Shown: positions 35,165-43,863, counted from the stretch's first letter. The stretch is 64,000 nt of DNA from an uncultured Acidimicrobiaceae bacterium (GCA_937890395.1 CALACK010000070.1:1-64000); one strand, 5' to 3'. Notes: a model not told the origin generated them from the sequence alone. Translations and numbers: made by a program.

Positions 35165-36601
35165 TCACCAACTGGTGTCTTGCGCACGACCTTCATCGTA
35201 ACCTGACGCACTTTGAACACCGATCACGGCACGCTCTTGAAACTCTGAGACATTTGTTGCGCCTGCATAGGTACAACTTGATCTAACACCTGAGATGATC
35301 TGATCGATGATGTCTTCAACACTCGGGCGTTGTGGATCTAAGTACATCCGCGATGAACTAATACCTTCTTCAAATAATTCTTTTCGAGCACGCTCAAAAG
35401 CACCTTCGCTGCGCGTGCGATTTCGAACTGCTCGATTTGAAGCCATTCCAAAACTCTCTTTGTAGAGACGACCGTTTGTATCGCGCAGAGTGTCAGCAGC
35501 CGATTCGTAAGTACCTGCAAGAAGAGAACCAAACATCACGTTGGCTGCACCAGCGGCTAAGCCGAGTGCGACGTCACGCGGATATCGCACTCCACCATCT
35601 GCCCAAATAGTTTTGCCTAAATCAGATGCAGCTTGTGAACACTCAAGTACTGCCGAAAATTGTGGACGACCTACACCTGTCATCATTCGAGTTGTACACA
35701 TTGCGCCTGGCCCAACGCCGACTTTGACAATGTCTGCACCGGCGTTAATGATGTCTCGGGTACCTTCGGAAGTTACAACGTTTCCGGCAACGAGCGGAAT
35801 ATTGGTAACGATTTGTCGCACCTCTTCAATCACATTAAGCATGCGAACTTGGTGTCCGTGAGCAGTATCGACAACGATTACGTCGACACCCATAGCCGCG
35901 AGATTTTTGGCTCGCGTTGATGGGTCGGCGTTGACACCAACTGCTGCTGCAATCATCAGGCATCCGTTCTTGTCTACAGCAGGCTCATATATCGTGCTGC
36001 GCAGCGCGCCATTGCGAGTGATTACGCCGAGTAACTTGCCGTTTTTATCAACTACTGGTGCTACCGATAAACGCGCTTCGGTCAGGCGCTCAAACATTTG
36101 TTGTGGTGACAGCGATTCTTCAAGAGTAAAAATTTCACGACTCATAACATTTCTAATCTGCGCAAAACGATCGAACCCAACAGCATCATGTTCAGTGAAG
36201 ATTCCGTAGGGCCGCTGATCTTCATCAACAACGATTACAGCCCCGTGACTGCGTTTATAAATCAGACTCAAGGCCTCACCAACCGTGCCGTCTTGCTGCA
36301 TGGTGATCGGAGTATCAATCACGCGGTGTCTTGACTTAACGAACTTGACAACATTTTCAACAATGTCAAGCGGAATATCTTGCGGAAGTACGACTATTCC
36401 ACCTCGACGCGCAACCGTCTCTGCCATGCGTCGCCCCGCAATTGCCGTCATGTTCGAAACGACTAGCGGTATCTTTGTACCGATCTTGTCGGGTGTTGTT
36501 AAGTCAACTTTGAGTCTTGAACTGACCGCCGAGAGGCTTGGCACCATGAACACATCGCTATAGGTCAAATCAAAATCAGGCGTCTGGTTTAAAAAACGCA
36601 T
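35165..36601 (-). CDS. guaB1: GuaB1 family IMPDH-related protein (GMP reductase type)
   Basis: A 478-residue TIM-barrel enzyme with two CBS domains at about 95-215 inserted in the barrel. The catalytic cysteine is in GVGPGAMCTTRMM. The overall pattern, with QDIPLDIVENVVKFVKSRH and SCTYAGA near the C-terminus, matches actinobacterial GuaB1, which in mycobacteria was shown to be a CBS-regulated GMP reductase rather than an IMP dehydrogenase. The start ATG 36601 has GAGGGG upstream. A 12-codon reading frame with a perfect Shine-Dalgarno overlaps this start (separate entry). Confidence 0.92.
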   Translation of the reverse strand: MRFLNQTPDFDLTYSDVFMVPSLSAVSSRLKVDLTTPDKIGTKIPLVVSNMTAIAGRRMAETVARRGGIVVLPQDIPLDIVENVVKFVKSRHRVIDTPITMQQDGTVGEALSLIYKRSHGAVIVVDEDQRPYGIFTEHDAVGFDRFAQIRNVMSREIFTLEESLSPQQMFERLTEARLSVAPVVDKNGKLLGVITRNGALRSTIYEPAVDKNGCLMIAAAVGVNADPSTRAKNLAAMGVDVIVVDTAHGHQVRMLNVIEEVRQIVTNIPLVAGNVVTSEGTRDIINAGADIVKVGVGPGAMCTTRMMTGVGRPQFSAVLECSQAASDLGKTIWADGGVRYPRDVALGLAAGAANVMFGSLLAGTYESAADTLRDTNGRLYKESFGMASNRAVRNRTRSEGAFERARKELFEEGISSSRMYLDPQRPSVEDIIDQIISGVRSSCTYAGATNVSEFQERAVIGVQSASGYDEGRAQDTSW

Positions 36602-36627
36602 CGGTTGTCCCCTCGTGTTGGGCTCAT
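36589..36627 (-). CDS. 12-codon upstream reading frame overlapping the guaB1 start (possible leader peptide)
   Basis: ATG 36627 to TAA 36589 encodes MSPTRGDNRCVF. It is preceded by the perfect Shine-Dalgarno AAGGAGG at 36635-36641 with 7-base spacing, stronger than that of guaB1 itself. The frame overlaps the first 13 bases of guaB1 in another phase. The Shine-Dalgarno sits in a small hairpin (separate entry). It could couple or attenuate guaB1 translation. Translation is not proven. Confidence 0.45.
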   Translation of the reverse strand: MSPTRGDNRCVF

Positions 36628-36632
36628 TTTGA

Positions 36633-36646
36633 AGCCTCCTTAGGCT
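36633..36646 (-). promoter_or_regulatory. hairpin over the leader Shine-Dalgarno of guaB1
   Basis: On the minus strand AGCCT, loop AAGG, AGGCT form a 5-bp stem with a 4-base loop. It contains most of the AAGGAGG ribosome binding site of the leader reading frame, so folding would hide it. It ends only 6 bases from the divergent hydrolase ATG, so the guaB1 promoter must overlap the 5' end of that gene. Confidence 0.45.
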
Positions 36647-36652
36647 ACTCGT

Positions 36653-37363
36653 ATGGATGTTAGTACTGGCTTCATGACTACTGCGTTACCACCAGTAATT
36701 ATGGTTCATGGCTGGGCAGGCTCGTTTGCGCGAACATGGCAAATGTCTGGTGTTGAGACTCTGTTGCAAGAAACAGGTCGCAAAGTTATTGGCGTTGATC
36801 TGCTGGGTCATGGAACCGCCGATAAGCCGCACGATTCATCTGCCTACTCAGACCTTTCTTTGCCGATTCGCCAAAGTGCAAAAGATTCTCAAATTGATGC
36901 CGTTGGTTTTTCGTTAGGTGCGATTGCTTTATTGCATGCCGCAACTATTAACCCCGGAATGTTTCGCAAATTGATCTTGCTCGGTATCGGCGACAAGATA
37001 TTTGAGCCTCACGATCCAAAAGAAACTGAGTTGATTACCTCGGGGATCAATGGCACTGCAGAAGTTGAGAATACTCTCGCCCGTCAATTTGGTAATTATG
37101 CGCATCATAGTGATAACGATCCTTTGGCGTTGACGGCTATTTTGCAGCGCCCGCGAGGTGCTGTATTCAAAAAAGAAAACGCCTCAGCAATAACGGCCGA
37201 AGTTTTGGTAATCGTTGGCGACCGTGATTTCGTTTTGCCTGCCGATGAATTAGTGCAGTCTTTCAAAAACGCTAAATTCAAACTCTTAAAGAACTGCGAT
37301 CACTTTGCATCTACAGATAATTTCTCGTTCATTGACTCGATGCTTGATTTCTTTAAAGATTGA
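36653..37363 (+). CDS. alpha/beta hydrolase
   Basis: A 236-residue alpha/beta hydrolase. MVHGWAGSFART is the oxyanion-hole region (HGWAG), the nucleophile elbow is GFSLG with the serine near residue 92, the Asp is in VGDRDFVLP and the His in NCDHFAST near the end, so the triad is complete. The substrate cannot be told. The gene is divergent from guaB1 and ends 4 bases before the tsaC/sua5 ATG. ATG 36674 (TTALPPV) is an alternative start. Confidence 0.88.
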   Translation: MDVSTGFMTTALPPVIMVHGWAGSFARTWQMSGVETLLQETGRKVIGVDLLGHGTADKPHDSSAYSDLSLPIRQSAKDSQIDAVGFSLGAIALLHAATINPGMFRKLILLGIGDKIFEPHDPKETELITSGINGTAEVENTLARQFGNYAHHSDNDPLALTAILQRPRGAVFKKENASAITAEVLVIVGDRDFVLPADELVQSFKNAKFKLLKNCDHFASTDNFSFIDSMLDFFKD

Positions 37364-37367
37364 CCTG

Positions 37368-38315
37368 ATGAATAATAGTGCCGGCCAAATTTTGGATGGA
37401 AATCTCTCTACCTCAATTGATTTAGCGATAGAAAATTTGCGCAATGACCTGTTGATTGGGTTGCCCACCGAAACTGTTTATGGTCTTGCCGCATTGGCTA
37501 CACGTCCCAAAGCAATCGCAAAAATCTTTCAGGTTAAGGCACGACCGACAAATCATCCACTGATTTTGCACATCGCGGATTACCAGCACCTAGATAAGTG
37601 GGCGAAGGATATTTCGCTTTATACCAAAAATATTTGCGAGCATTTTTGGCCAGGGCCGCTAACAGTAATACTGATGCGAACCGAAAACGTATGTAACGAA
37701 ATAACTGGTGGTCGCGAAACGGTTGCGATTCGCATTCCAAACCACCAAGTTGCCTTGTCACTATTGAGCAGTCTCAACGATGGGTTGGTCGCTCCTTCAG
37801 CGAATCGGTTTGGCAAAGTGAGCCCAACCAGCGCCCAACATGTAGTCGATGATCTTGGCGATGACGTTTCAATTGTGCTTAATGGTGGCACTTGTGAGAT
37901 TGGTGTTGAGTCAACAATTATTGACTGCACATCGAATCGACCTCAGATATTGCGTTCGGGTGGAATATCAAAATCCCAACTTGAAGAGATCGGCAAAATC
38001 GAGATTTCGCAATCTGATGGTGATTCTCGAGCGCCAGGAATGCTCGAAAAGCACTATGCACCAAAATGTCGAGTCGAACTCGTAGACAGTTCACAACGGG
38101 CTCTACACCGTCTTGATGAGATTTCAACGCAAGGCCTAACTGCTGAAATCATCGATTTTCATGGTGATTCGAAGCTCTATGCCAAGCAGCTCTATGCAAG
38201 ATTGCGACAGGCCGATGATCGCAAAATTGATATTGTTTTAGCCGTTATGCCCAGCAGTGGTGGCTTGGGTGATGCGATTCGAGACAGACTGATTAAGGCC
38301 GCCGCAGCGAATTAG
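37368..38315 (+). CDS. sua5: L-threonylcarbamoyladenylate synthase, Sua5 type
   Basis: About 315 residues: an N-terminal YrdC domain (PTETVYGLAAL, KARPTNHPLILH) and a C-terminal Sua5 domain after the linker SRAPGMLEKHYAPKC. It makes threonylcarbamoyl-AMP for t6A37 of tRNAs. I choose ATG 37368, 4 bases after the hydrolase stop; an upstream in-frame ATG would overlap that gene by 59 bases. The Sua5 fusion rather than the shorter TsaC explains the length. Confidence 0.94.
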   Translation: MNNSAGQILDGNLSTSIDLAIENLRNDLLIGLPTETVYGLAALATRPKAIAKIFQVKARPTNHPLILHIADYQHLDKWAKDISLYTKNICEHFWPGPLTVILMRTENVCNEITGGRETVAIRIPNHQVALSLLSSLNDGLVAPSANRFGKVSPTSAQHVVDDLGDDVSIVLNGGTCEIGVESTIIDCTSNRPQILRSGGISKSQLEEIGKIEISQSDGDSRAPGMLEKHYAPKCRVELVDSSQRALHRLDEISTQGLTAEIIDFHGDSKLYAKQLYARLRQADDRKIDIVLAVMPSSGGLGDAIRDRLIKAAAAN

Positions 38316-38447
38316 GGCTCATATTCCGTTTTGATTCATTTGTTATAACTTTCGATAGTTGCCAAAGTTGATGTGACTCAATACCCTTGACATTTCCTAA
38401 CTAATGGCCAGCATCCTGCTGTCCTACTCCTAGGGGGAGAAAAATAA
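38316..38447 (+). promoter_or_regulatory. leader/promoter region of the binding-protein gene
   Basis: About 130 bases without a gene. TTGACA at 38387-38392 is a perfect -35 box, but no good -10 lies 16-18 bases downstream (best CATCCT, spacing 19). A strong purine-rich Shine-Dalgarno, GGGGGAG, stands at 38433-38439 before the ATG at 38448, in keeping with the high expression normal for substrate-binding proteins. No other structure is evident. Confidence 0.35.
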
Positions 38448-39800
38448 ATGAAGAAAACTACAACGCAACGCTTCGGTGCGCTTGTTGTTGGTCTCAGCCT
38501 TTTGGCTGCGGCTTGCGGCGGCTCCGATGCAGCAACAGAAGATACAACAGCAACAGCCGAAACTGCAGCACCTGCTGCAACAGGTGGCGAGTTAGCTGGA
38601 ATGAAAGGTACAACACCACTTGTTGAGTTGACTCAAGAGTTCAAAGATGCAGTTAATGCATTTTGGACAGGCAAAGGCAACGAAGCACTTGTTGACTTCA
38701 ACTACACGGCAGAATCATTTGACGCTGTAATGTTGGTCGCACTTGCCGCAGAGGCTGCAGGAACAGATGGCAGCGCACTCGCTGACCAACTAGTTGCTGT
38801 TTCAAAAGATGGTACTAAGTGCACAGCGGCCACATGGGCTGATTGTCTTGCAACAATCAAAGCGAAGGGCGACGTCGACTATGACGGTTTCTCTGGTCCA
38901 AACACATTGAACGGTAACGGCGAGCCTCTTGAGGCTTCGTACGGCATCCTTCAATTTGGTGCAGATAATCGTCTTGATGACGCACTTACTACATACCAAC
39001 TTGCTTACGCTCCAGAATCTGCAGTATTGCCACTGTCAAAGACAGAAGTTGCTCGTAAGGGTAACGGTGTTCTTAAAATCGGTGGACTTCTTCCAGAAAC
39101 TGGAAACCTCGCATTCCTTGGTGCTCCAATGATTGCTGGTGTTGAGTATGCAATTGATTACCTAAACAACGCTGGCGGCGTTCTTGGCAAGCCAGTTGAA
39201 TACAGCGCAGGAGATTCCGGCGACACTTCAACTGACACAGCCAGCGTGACTGTTGATCGATTGCTCGCAGAAGGTGTAGACGCCATTATTGGTGCAGCAT
39301 CATCTGGTGTATCGCTCACAGTTATCGACAAGATCACTGCAGCAGGTGTTATTCATTTCAGCCCAGCGAACACTTCGCCTAAGTTGACTTCATACGCCGA
39401 CAATGGTCTCTTCTTCCGTAACGCACCACCGGATGACCTCCAGGGTGCAGTACTTGCAGAAGTAATCGTCGCTGACGGAGTACAGTCTGTTTATATCATG
39501 GCGCTTGACGATGCTTACGGCACCGGACTTGCAACAGTTGTAGAAGAAGTTCTTACAGCAGCTGGTGTAAAAGTATTGGGCAAGAAAATCTACGATCCTA
39601 AGGCAACAACATTTGATGCCGAAGTCGGAGAGATTGTTGCTGCTAACCCAGACGCAATCGTCTTGATCACATTCGATGAGGGCTCACGTATTCTTCGCAC
39701 AATGGTGGAGAACGGCGTTGGACCAACAGCGAAGATGGTCTATGGCGTTGACGGAAACATTGGTAACGCACTCGGCGAGAACTTTGACGCTGGTAAGTAA
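38448..39800 (+). CDS. branched-chain amino acid (HAAT) ABC transporter substrate-binding lipoprotein, apparently circularly permuted
   Basis: A 450-residue lipoprotein: signal peptide with LAAAC (Cys23), then a Thr/Ala-rich linker to about 47. Residues 48-178 (TPLVELTQEFKDAV, NYTAESFDAVML, YDGFSGPNTLNGNG, SYGILQFGADNRLD) correspond to the usual C-terminal part of Liv-type binding proteins. Residues 208-450 (VLKIGGLLPETGNLAF, DDAYGTG) are the usual N-terminal part. The order is therefore reversed, and the protein stops at NALGENFDAGK, exactly where normal relatives continue into the segment found here at the N-terminus. All parts of the fold seem present. It lies opposite livFGMH and probably feeds that transporter. 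Confidence 0.9.
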   Translation: MKKTTTQRFGALVVGLSLLAAACGGSDAATEDTTATAETAAPAATGGELAGMKGTTPLVELTQEFKDAVNAFWTGKGNEALVDFNYTAESFDAVMLVALAAEAAGTDGSALADQLVAVSKDGTKCTAATWADCLATIKAKGDVDYDGFSGPNTLNGNGEPLEASYGILQFGADNRLDDALTTYQLAYAPESAVLPLSKTEVARKGNGVLKIGGLLPETGNLAFLGAPMIAGVEYAIDYLNNAGGVLGKPVEYSAGDSGDTSTDTASVTVDRLLAEGVDAIIGAASSGVSLTVIDKITAAGVIHFSPANTSPKLTSYADNGLFFRNAPPDDLQGAVLAEVIVADGVQSVYIMALDDAYGTGLATVVEEVLTAAGVKVLGKKIYDPKATTFDAEVGEIVAANPDAIVLITFDEGSRILRTMVENGVGPTAKMVYGVDGNIGNALGENFDAGK

Positions 39801-39826
39801 TCAATAATTCTTAAGATTAAATGTTT

Positions 39827-39855
39827 AGTCCCCGGGCGAAAGCCCGGGGACTTTT
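39827..39855 (+). terminator. strong rho-independent terminator after the binding-protein gene
   Basis: AGTCCCCGGGC, loop GAAA, GCCCGGGGACT: a perfect 11-bp stem closed by a GNRA tetraloop at 39838-39841, followed by TTT. It ends the plus-strand transcript 27 bases after the stop codon and also separates it from the convergent livF operon. Confidence 0.9.
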
Positions 39856-39906
39856 CATTTGTACACGAATTATGAATTTTCTAGCAACAGTAAACGCTTG
39901 AAAAAT

Positions 39907-40638
39907 TCAGCCACCAGTTGATTTGGCAAGCGTGCCAAGATACAACTTGATTACATTCTGGTCTGTCAATAGATCTTTGCCTGTCCCCGTGTAGGCATTC
40001 TTGCCTTGGTCTAGGACATACGCGCGATTTGAAACTTGCAGACATCTGCGAGCATTTTGTTCGACCATTAATATCGCGATGCCCTCAGCGTTGATCTTCT
40101 TGCACTGAATAAACACTTCGTCTTGAAGCACTGGTGAAAGCCCTGCTGAAGGCTCGTCAAGTAACAAGAGTTTTGGCTCCATCATCAGTGCTCGGCCCAT
40201 TGCGACCATCTGACGCTCTCCACCTGAAAGCGAGCCAGCCTTTACTGAAGCGCGCTCAAGCAATCGAGGGAAAAGTGTCGAAACATATTCGAATCGATTT
40301 TTAAAAACCGACGGTTTCAGAAAACACCCCATCTCGAGGTTTTCGGTGACTGTAAGACTCGGGAATACGTTTCGGTTTTGTGGAACGTACCCCACACCAC
40401 GTTCAACCAATTCGTGCGCTTTGAAACCTGTGATGTTAAGTTCACCTAATTTGATTTCTCCGCCACGAACCGAACATTCTCCCAAAATGGCTTTAAGTAC
40501 AGTCGACTTACCGGCGCCATTTGGTCCGATGACTCCAACGAATTCACCTTGCCCGACTGTGATGTTGCAACCATTCAAAATATTCACTTCAGGGATATAT
40601 CCGGCAACTAATTCTTTTACATCAAGCACCGAAGTCAT
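39907..40638 (-). CDS. livF: branched-chain amino acid ABC transporter ATPase LivF
   Basis: A 243-residue ATPase. Walker A GPNGAGKST, signature LSGGERQ, Walker B LLLLDEPSAGLSP and the switch histidine region are all present. The short loop after Walker B and GVGYVPQNRNVFPSLTV identify LivF of the HAAT family. It pairs with LivG, whose stop it overlaps by 4 bases. Last gene of the livH-livM-livG-livF operon. Confidence 0.95.
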   Translation of the reverse strand: MTSVLDVKELVAGYIPEVNILNGCNITVGQGEFVGVIGPNGAGKSTVLKAILGECSVRGGEIKLGELNITGFKAHELVERGVGYVPQNRNVFPSLTVTENLEMGCFLKPSVFKNRFEYVSTLFPRLLERASVKAGSLSGGERQMVAMGRALMMEPKLLLLDEPSAGLSPVLQDEVFIQCKKINAEGIAILMVEQNARRCLQVSNRAYVLDQGKNAYTGTGKDLLTDQNVIKLYLGTLAKSTGG

Positions 40639-41513
40639 ATTTGAACCTCATCCAAGAGAGATGACCCTTGGTGCAGGCCGAGATATGCCTCGACGACTTT
40701 TTCGTTATTTGAGATTTGACTTGGAGTTCCTTCGGCGATGACCACACCTTCTGACATCACAACAACCCAGTCTGCAACGTCGTTGACCATATCCATATCG
40801 TGTTCAACGAAAAGCACTGTCATGCCATCATCGCGTAAGCCCCTGATGTGTTCGTTTAAGTTTTGTTTTAATGCAGGGTTAACACCAGCCATCGGTTCAT
40901 CAAGCATCACTAAACGTGGCTCAGTCATCAGCGCTCGTGCCATCTCTAGCAATTTACGTTGACCACCAGAAAGTGTGCCGGCATACTCATTGCGCATGTG
41001 ATCCATATTGAATCGTTTTAATAGAGCATCAGCCCGCTCTTCGATTTTCTTTTCCTGTGATCTCCATAGATACGGAAGAAGACCGTTCCACCACTTCTCG
41101 CCTACTTGATGCATTGCTCCAAGTTTCATATTTTCAATAACTGACATTTTTGTCAGACTTTTTGTCAATTGAAATGTGCGCACCATACCCATGCTCGCAG
41201 TTTGATGAGCGGCAACGCGAGACATATTGTGCCCGTCAAAACGCCATTCACCAACATCGGGTTTATCAAAACCGGAAAGAAGATTGAATAACGTTGTCTT
41301 GCCCGCACCATTTGGGCCAATCAAAGCAGTAATTGAGCCACGTTGTACTTCGATATGCGAAACATCTACAGCGACGACCCCACCGAAATGGCGACGAACA
41401 CCGTCTGCTACCAAAATTGGATCAGGTTTAGAAACACCTGGGGTTGATTCAATTGTCGCTAGCGCCGCTTGAACGTTTGTTGCTAGCTCACCGTAATTTC
41501 GTTCAGCGACCAT
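40635..41513 (-). CDS. livG: branched-chain amino acid ABC transporter ATPase LivG
   Basis: About 292 residues. Walker A GPNGAGKTT, signature LSGGQRK, Walker B LVMLDEPMAGVNP, and the LivG-type HFGGVVAVD start of the core. It carries about 30 extra residues before the core, which is unusual but mild. I use ATG 41513, overlapping livM by 11 bases; an in-frame TTG further upstream would overlap by 62 bases. It forms the ATPase pair with LivF under LivHM. Confidence 0.94.
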   Translation of the reverse strand: MVAERNYGELATNVQAALATIESTPGVSKPDPILVADGVRRHFGGVVAVDVSHIEVQRGSITALIGPNGAGKTTLFNLLSGFDKPDVGEWRFDGHNMSRVAAHQTASMGMVRTFQLTKSLTKMSVIENMKLGAMHQVGEKWWNGLLPYLWRSQEKKIEERADALLKRFNMDHMRNEYAGTLSGGQRKLLEMARALMTEPRLVMLDEPMAGVNPALKQNLNEHIRGLRDDGMTVLFVEHDMDMVNDVADWVVVMSEGVVIAEGTPSQISNNEKVVEAYLGLHQGSSLLDEVQI

Positions 41514-42507
41514 CGAGTGCCATTTCTTGACGATTGCCAAACAACCCTTGCGGTCTGAAGACAATCAACAGCATCAAACCGATACCGACGAACATGTAGT
41601 TGACGGCTCCAACCTGCGTGCTTTGAATGACGGTGAAGTCACCAATTCGAAGTGGTCCATTGCGAGTGATTTCACGTAAGACATTGTCGGAGAATACAAA
41701 TAACAACCAAAACAACATCGAGCCAACGACTGATCCAGCGACCTTCGCTAGACCACCCAAAACGAGTGCCGTGAGAATATAGAACGTCACCATTCGGCTG
41801 TAGTTATCTGGTTGAACAGATCCACGATCGAGTGCTAAAACCATTCCTGCGAACATACCGATAACGCCACCAATTACAAGCGCCTGCATTTTGTATGCAT
41901 AGACGTTCTTTCCGAGGCTTCGCACCGCATCTTCGTCTTCGCGAATGCCCTTAACAACTCTGCCCCAAGGGCTGCGCATCAACTGCCAAGTGAAAAGCGA
42001 GAAGATGCCAACTAAAACCCAGCCAATAATAATTGTGTACAGCGAGTATCCCGTATACGTAAAGGGACCAAATCCATATTTCTTACTTGGGTTGAACGGA
42101 CTGAGCTCACGATATTGGCGACTGAAGTTAGTGATGCCGTCGGTGCCACCAAATAACCGTTTTAATTTTACAGAGCGCACAAATAGCCGCACGATCTCGG
42201 CAGTGGCAATTGTAACTATTGCTAAATAATCAGCACGTAACCGCAAAGTTGGGATGCCAACAATTAACGCAAGTATTATTACGAAAAATATTCCAAGCGG
42301 AATACCCCACCACAGACCAACACCAAAGTATTGCGCCGTCATGCCTAAACCGTACGAACCGCAAGCCATAAAAGCCGCCTGACCAAAGTTGAGCATGCCC
42401 GTGTAACCGAAGTGAATATTTAAACCCAAAGCAGCAATCGCAAAATAGATTGCGTCAACGCCGATCGATGCACGAAGCGTATTTTCAATGATCTTAATCA
42501 AATCCAC
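41503..42507 (-). CDS. livM: branched-chain amino acid ABC transporter permease LivM
   Basis: A 334-residue integral membrane protein with about nine hydrophobic segments. GYTGMLNFGQAAFMACGSYGLGM is the LivM hallmark near residues 34-56, and LRADYLAIVTIATAEIVRL is the coupling-helix region. It forms the channel with LivH. Start is GTG 42507, one base after the livH stop, so the two are coupled. The length is normal for the family. Confidence 0.94.
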   Translation of the reverse strand: MDLIKIIENTLRASIGVDAIYFAIAALGLNIHFGYTGMLNFGQAAFMACGSYGLGMTAQYFGVGLWWGIPLGIFFVIILALIVGIPTLRLRADYLAIVTIATAEIVRLFVRSVKLKRLFGGTDGITNFSRQYRELSPFNPSKKYGFGPFTYTGYSLYTIIIGWVLVGIFSLFTWQLMRSPWGRVVKGIREDEDAVRSLGKNVYAYKMQALVIGGVIGMFAGMVLALDRGSVQPDNYSRMVTFYILTALVLGGLAKVAGSVVGSMLFWLLFVFSDNVLREITRNGPLRIGDFTVIQSTQVGAVNYMFVGIGLMLLIVFRPQGLFGNRQEMALDGR

Positions 42508-42508
42508 G

Positions 42509-43840
42509 TCAACCCACCCTTTGGCTTCTACCGAAAATACCCTGCGGGCGAATAATCAGCACCAGTATCAAAATAAATAATGCAGGGGCAACTTTCAGTT
42601 CACTCGGGAAGAATAGTGATGACATTTCTACAAAGATCCCGATAAAGAAACCACCTACTAGCGCACCGTACGCAGAGCCGAGTCCACCGAGCGTAATGCC
42701 GGCAAACATCAAGAAAATTAAATCTGATCCCATTGAGAAACTTACCTGTTCGTCAAGTCCACGGAAGATGCCGCCAGTTGCAGCCAGCGCTCCACCAGCA
42801 AACCAAACAATGCGGATTACTTTTTGGGTGTCAATACCTGTGGCTGACGCAAGTTGCACATTGTCACTAACCGCTCGAATTGCCTTGCCAAGTCTTGATT
42901 TTTGTAGAGAAAATGCTATCGAGAGCAAAATAATTACCCCAAGTATTGCAGTCGTTAAATCTCGCGGAGTAATACCGATAGGACCTATCTCGAGATTCAC
43001 TTGCTTTGAAAAACTTGTGAGTTGCTTGGTTCGCCCACCGAATAGAAAAAGATAAAAATTGATCAACATCAGTGAGAGACCAAGCGATACGACTAACTGC
43101 GAATTAGAGCCGATACCCCGCTTTGTCAAACGAGCAAAAATACCCCAGTTGATAAGTAGTCCGAAGCAGCCACCCAACAGAATCACAAGAGGCCCACAAA
43201 TCAAAATCGGAATATCCAAATAAACGTTGAAGAAAAACGCAACAAGGGCCCCAAATGTAACCATCTCTCCATGTGCGAAATTTGTCAAACCAGTCGTACC
43301 AATAATTAATGAAAGACCGACTGAGCACATTGCGATAATGATTCCGAGGCGAATACCGTCAGTTAGACGTTGCAAAATGCGCTCTAATTCGGTTGAACCG
43401 GCAATGCCACTATCACCCGTAAAAAAAGTAACTCGTTTCGTGTTTGTTGTAAATAAACCCTGGTCGACTTTGACTTGCGCTTTAGCCGCATCAATGAGCG
43501 TGAGTCCGTTCGGCAACGAAGATGTATCTATGTCAATTAAATAGTTATCTCGAGTCGGCACGGCAATTTTGCAAAGTCCATCTGCGCCAGTAATGCCTTC
43601 GCCGATCAACATGCCGTCAACCGTTGTGACTTTTATAGTGGCTCCTGCGACTGGGGTGCGCTCTGGTACATCGTTAACCAAAAGCTGATTCTGAACACTG
43701 GCAATGATAAAAAATTCGCCCTCATCGGCCGCACTGGCCGAACTCGATGCGAGACCGAGACCTGCAACTATCGAACAGATCACAGCTAACAGGACCTTGA
43801 GCCAAATGTGACCAACATCCGGACCAGATCTCTTCAACAT
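42509..43840 (-). CDS. livH: LivH-type permease with secreted N-terminal domain
   Basis: A 443-residue protein, about 150 longer than usual LivH. Residues about 1-37 are a signal peptide (SSSASAADEGEF at the likely cleavage site). Residues about 40-110 look like a carboxypeptidase-regulatory or Ig-like beta sandwich (TPVAGATIKVTTVDGMLIGEG, then GADGLCKIAVP). The permease core starts near 165 with SLIIGTTGLTNFAHGEMVTFG, the LivH hallmark, and has about eight membrane segments. The extra domain should face the outside, close to the binding protein docking side. First gene of the liv operon. Confidence 0.92.
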   Translation of the reverse strand: MLKRSGPDVGHIWLKVLLAVICSIVAGLGLASSSASAADEGEFFIIASVQNQLLVNDVPERTPVAGATIKVTTVDGMLIGEGITGADGLCKIAVPTRDNYLIDIDTSSLPNGLTLIDAAKAQVKVDQGLFTTNTKRVTFFTGDSGIAGSTELERILQRLTDGIRLGIIIAMCSVGLSLIIGTTGLTNFAHGEMVTFGALVAFFFNVYLDIPILICGPLVILLGGCFGLLINWGIFARLTKRGIGSNSQLVVSLGLSLMLINFYLFLFGGRTKQLTSFSKQVNLEIGPIGITPRDLTTAILGVIILLSIAFSLQKSRLGKAIRAVSDNVQLASATGIDTQKVIRIVWFAGGALAATGGIFRGLDEQVSFSMGSDLIFLMFAGITLGGLGSAYGALVGGFFIGIFVEMSSLFFPSELKVAPALFILILVLIIRPQGIFGRSQRVG

Positions 43841-43863
43841 CGTGGCTCTAATTTAAGCACAAT

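Noticed and set aside
38448-39800. Two overlapping partial binding-protein genes or a frameshifted gene
   Set aside because: It is a single open frame of 450 codons with one signal peptide, one ribosome binding site and one terminator, and each fold segment appears once.
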